Positions 11,839-12,177 of a DNA stretch of 12,177 bases are shown here, one piece after another. Source of the stretch: Clostridiales bacterium UBA1316 (GTDB lineage Bacteria > Bacillota > Clostridia > Oscillospirales > Oscillospiraceae); NCBI GenBank assembly GCA_002307055.1, contig DBTM01000069.1, positions 1 to 12,177 of the forward strand, written 5' to 3'. The notes beneath the pieces are model-generated. The model was not told where the DNA came from. It made no database searches and saw only the letters and a list, made by a program, of their open reading frames with translations. The position numbers were made by a program, and so were the translations under genes. Within the stretch, counting starts at the first letter, position 1. Every line of letters begins with the position of its first letter.

Positions 11839-12177
11839 ATGGCACTCGGAGAATATGGTATGTTCGTGTGGAAAAATAAGACACAGCAAAAAGAAGAGGA
11901 AGAAAACTACGAAAAGTGGGCGTTCCCATATGGCCAGGCGCAAAGAGAGAAGCTCGTTAAGCTGATGCTGGAGGTATTCCCGAAGGAAAAAGAAGCGTCG
12001 GTGCTCATACCGTATTTAACCTGCAAGGAGCTTTACTCGAAGCTTTGTAAAACGCCTGACCTCGCCGATTATGCCATTGAGAGGCTTCTCGTGGATGTAA
12101 AAAAATATAAAAGAATTATAACGAAAAATGAAATGCCGCTCTATGTCGCGCTTGTTGTGGCCGATTCCAGGATCGAC
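11839..12177 (+). CDS. Hypothetical protein, 5' part (runs off the window)
   Basis: An uninterrupted frame of 113 codons begins at the ATG at 11839, which has a perfect AAAGGAGG (11823-11830) 8 bases upstream. The protein starts MALGEYGMFVWKNK, then a glutamate- and lysine-rich stretch, KWAFPYGQAQREKLVKLMLE, and a helical part (IPYLTCKELYSKLCKTPDL, ADYAIERLLVDVKKYKRII). I do not recognise the family. No signal peptide or membrane segment is visible, so it is probably cytoplasmic. It is transcribed away from the minus-strand genes. The C-terminus lies beyond the window, so length and domains are unknown. Confidence 0.6.
   Translation, partial: MALGEYGMFVWKNKTQQKEEEENYEKWAFPYGQAQREKLVKLMLEVFPKEKEASVLIPYLTCKELYSKLCKTPDLADYAIERLLVDVKKYKRIITKNEMPLYVALVVADSRID

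Noticed and set aside
1..12177. CRISPR, insertion sequences, tRNA or rRNA genes, phage or conjugative genes
   Set aside because: No direct-repeat array, transposase, tRNA-like fold or mobility gene is visible anywhere.

Overview
The window is the distal part of a flagellar gene cluster from a Gram-positive, endospore-former-like Firmicute, most likely a member of Clostridia. The strongest evidence is the gene order. The run yvyF-flgM-flgN-flgK-flgL-yviE(DUF6470)-fliW-csrA is the same as the late flagellar operon of Bacillus subtilis, and flhA-PilZ-fliA-flgG1-flgG follows the end of the long clostridial flagellar operon. Strong AGGAGG-type Shine-Dalgarno (SD) sites, some GTG and TTG starts, moderate GC content and no horizontally acquired insertions fit this. 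A closer placement (Oscillospirales-like) is only a guess.

Layout: 1-9997 is a nearly continuous plus-strand flagellar block. It holds the C-terminal end of the export gate FlhA, a YcgR-type PilZ protein (c-di-GMP brake), sigma-28 (FliA) and a 212-nt gap with a perfect 16-bp palindrome. Then come two rod proteins of the FlgF/FlgG family, the zinc-ribbon protein YvyF, the anti-sigma factor FlgM, the junction-protein chaperone FlgN, the two hook-filament junction proteins FlgK and FlgL, the DUF6470 protein (YviE-like), FliW, and the RNA-binding regulator CsrA, whose start overlaps the fliW stop. A clear intrinsic terminator at about 10028-10061 closes the block. Flagellin (hag), fliD and fliS do not follow csrA, and flhF/flhG are not between flhA and fliA, so these genes are elsewhere or missing.

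From 10137 to 11574 three minus-strand genes follow, unrelated to motility: a small two-cluster ferredoxin-like protein with its own promoter, a radical SAM protein of the spore-photoproduct-lyase (SPL) family, and a small single-span membrane protein with its own promoter. At 11839 a plus-strand gene of unknown function begins behind a perfect SD and runs off the window.

Function of the block: FlhA exports substrates; FliA transcribes late genes; FlgM holds FliA until the hook is complete; FlgN escorts FlgK and FlgL; FliW and CsrA form the partner switch that ties flagellin level to its translation; the PilZ protein links c-di-GMP to motor output.

The most unusual signal is in the leaders. 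The sequences just before the likely start codons of fliA and flgK are alike (19 of 23 bases, at the same distance from ATG). Each can form two consecutive hairpins whose loops are complementary (6 bp in flgK, 4 bp with one G-U in fliA). This looks like a shared kissing-loop leader RNA that I do not recognise as a known family. The flgN leader can form a separate three-way junction, and all three leaders carry GAATGG 8-9 nt before the start codon.
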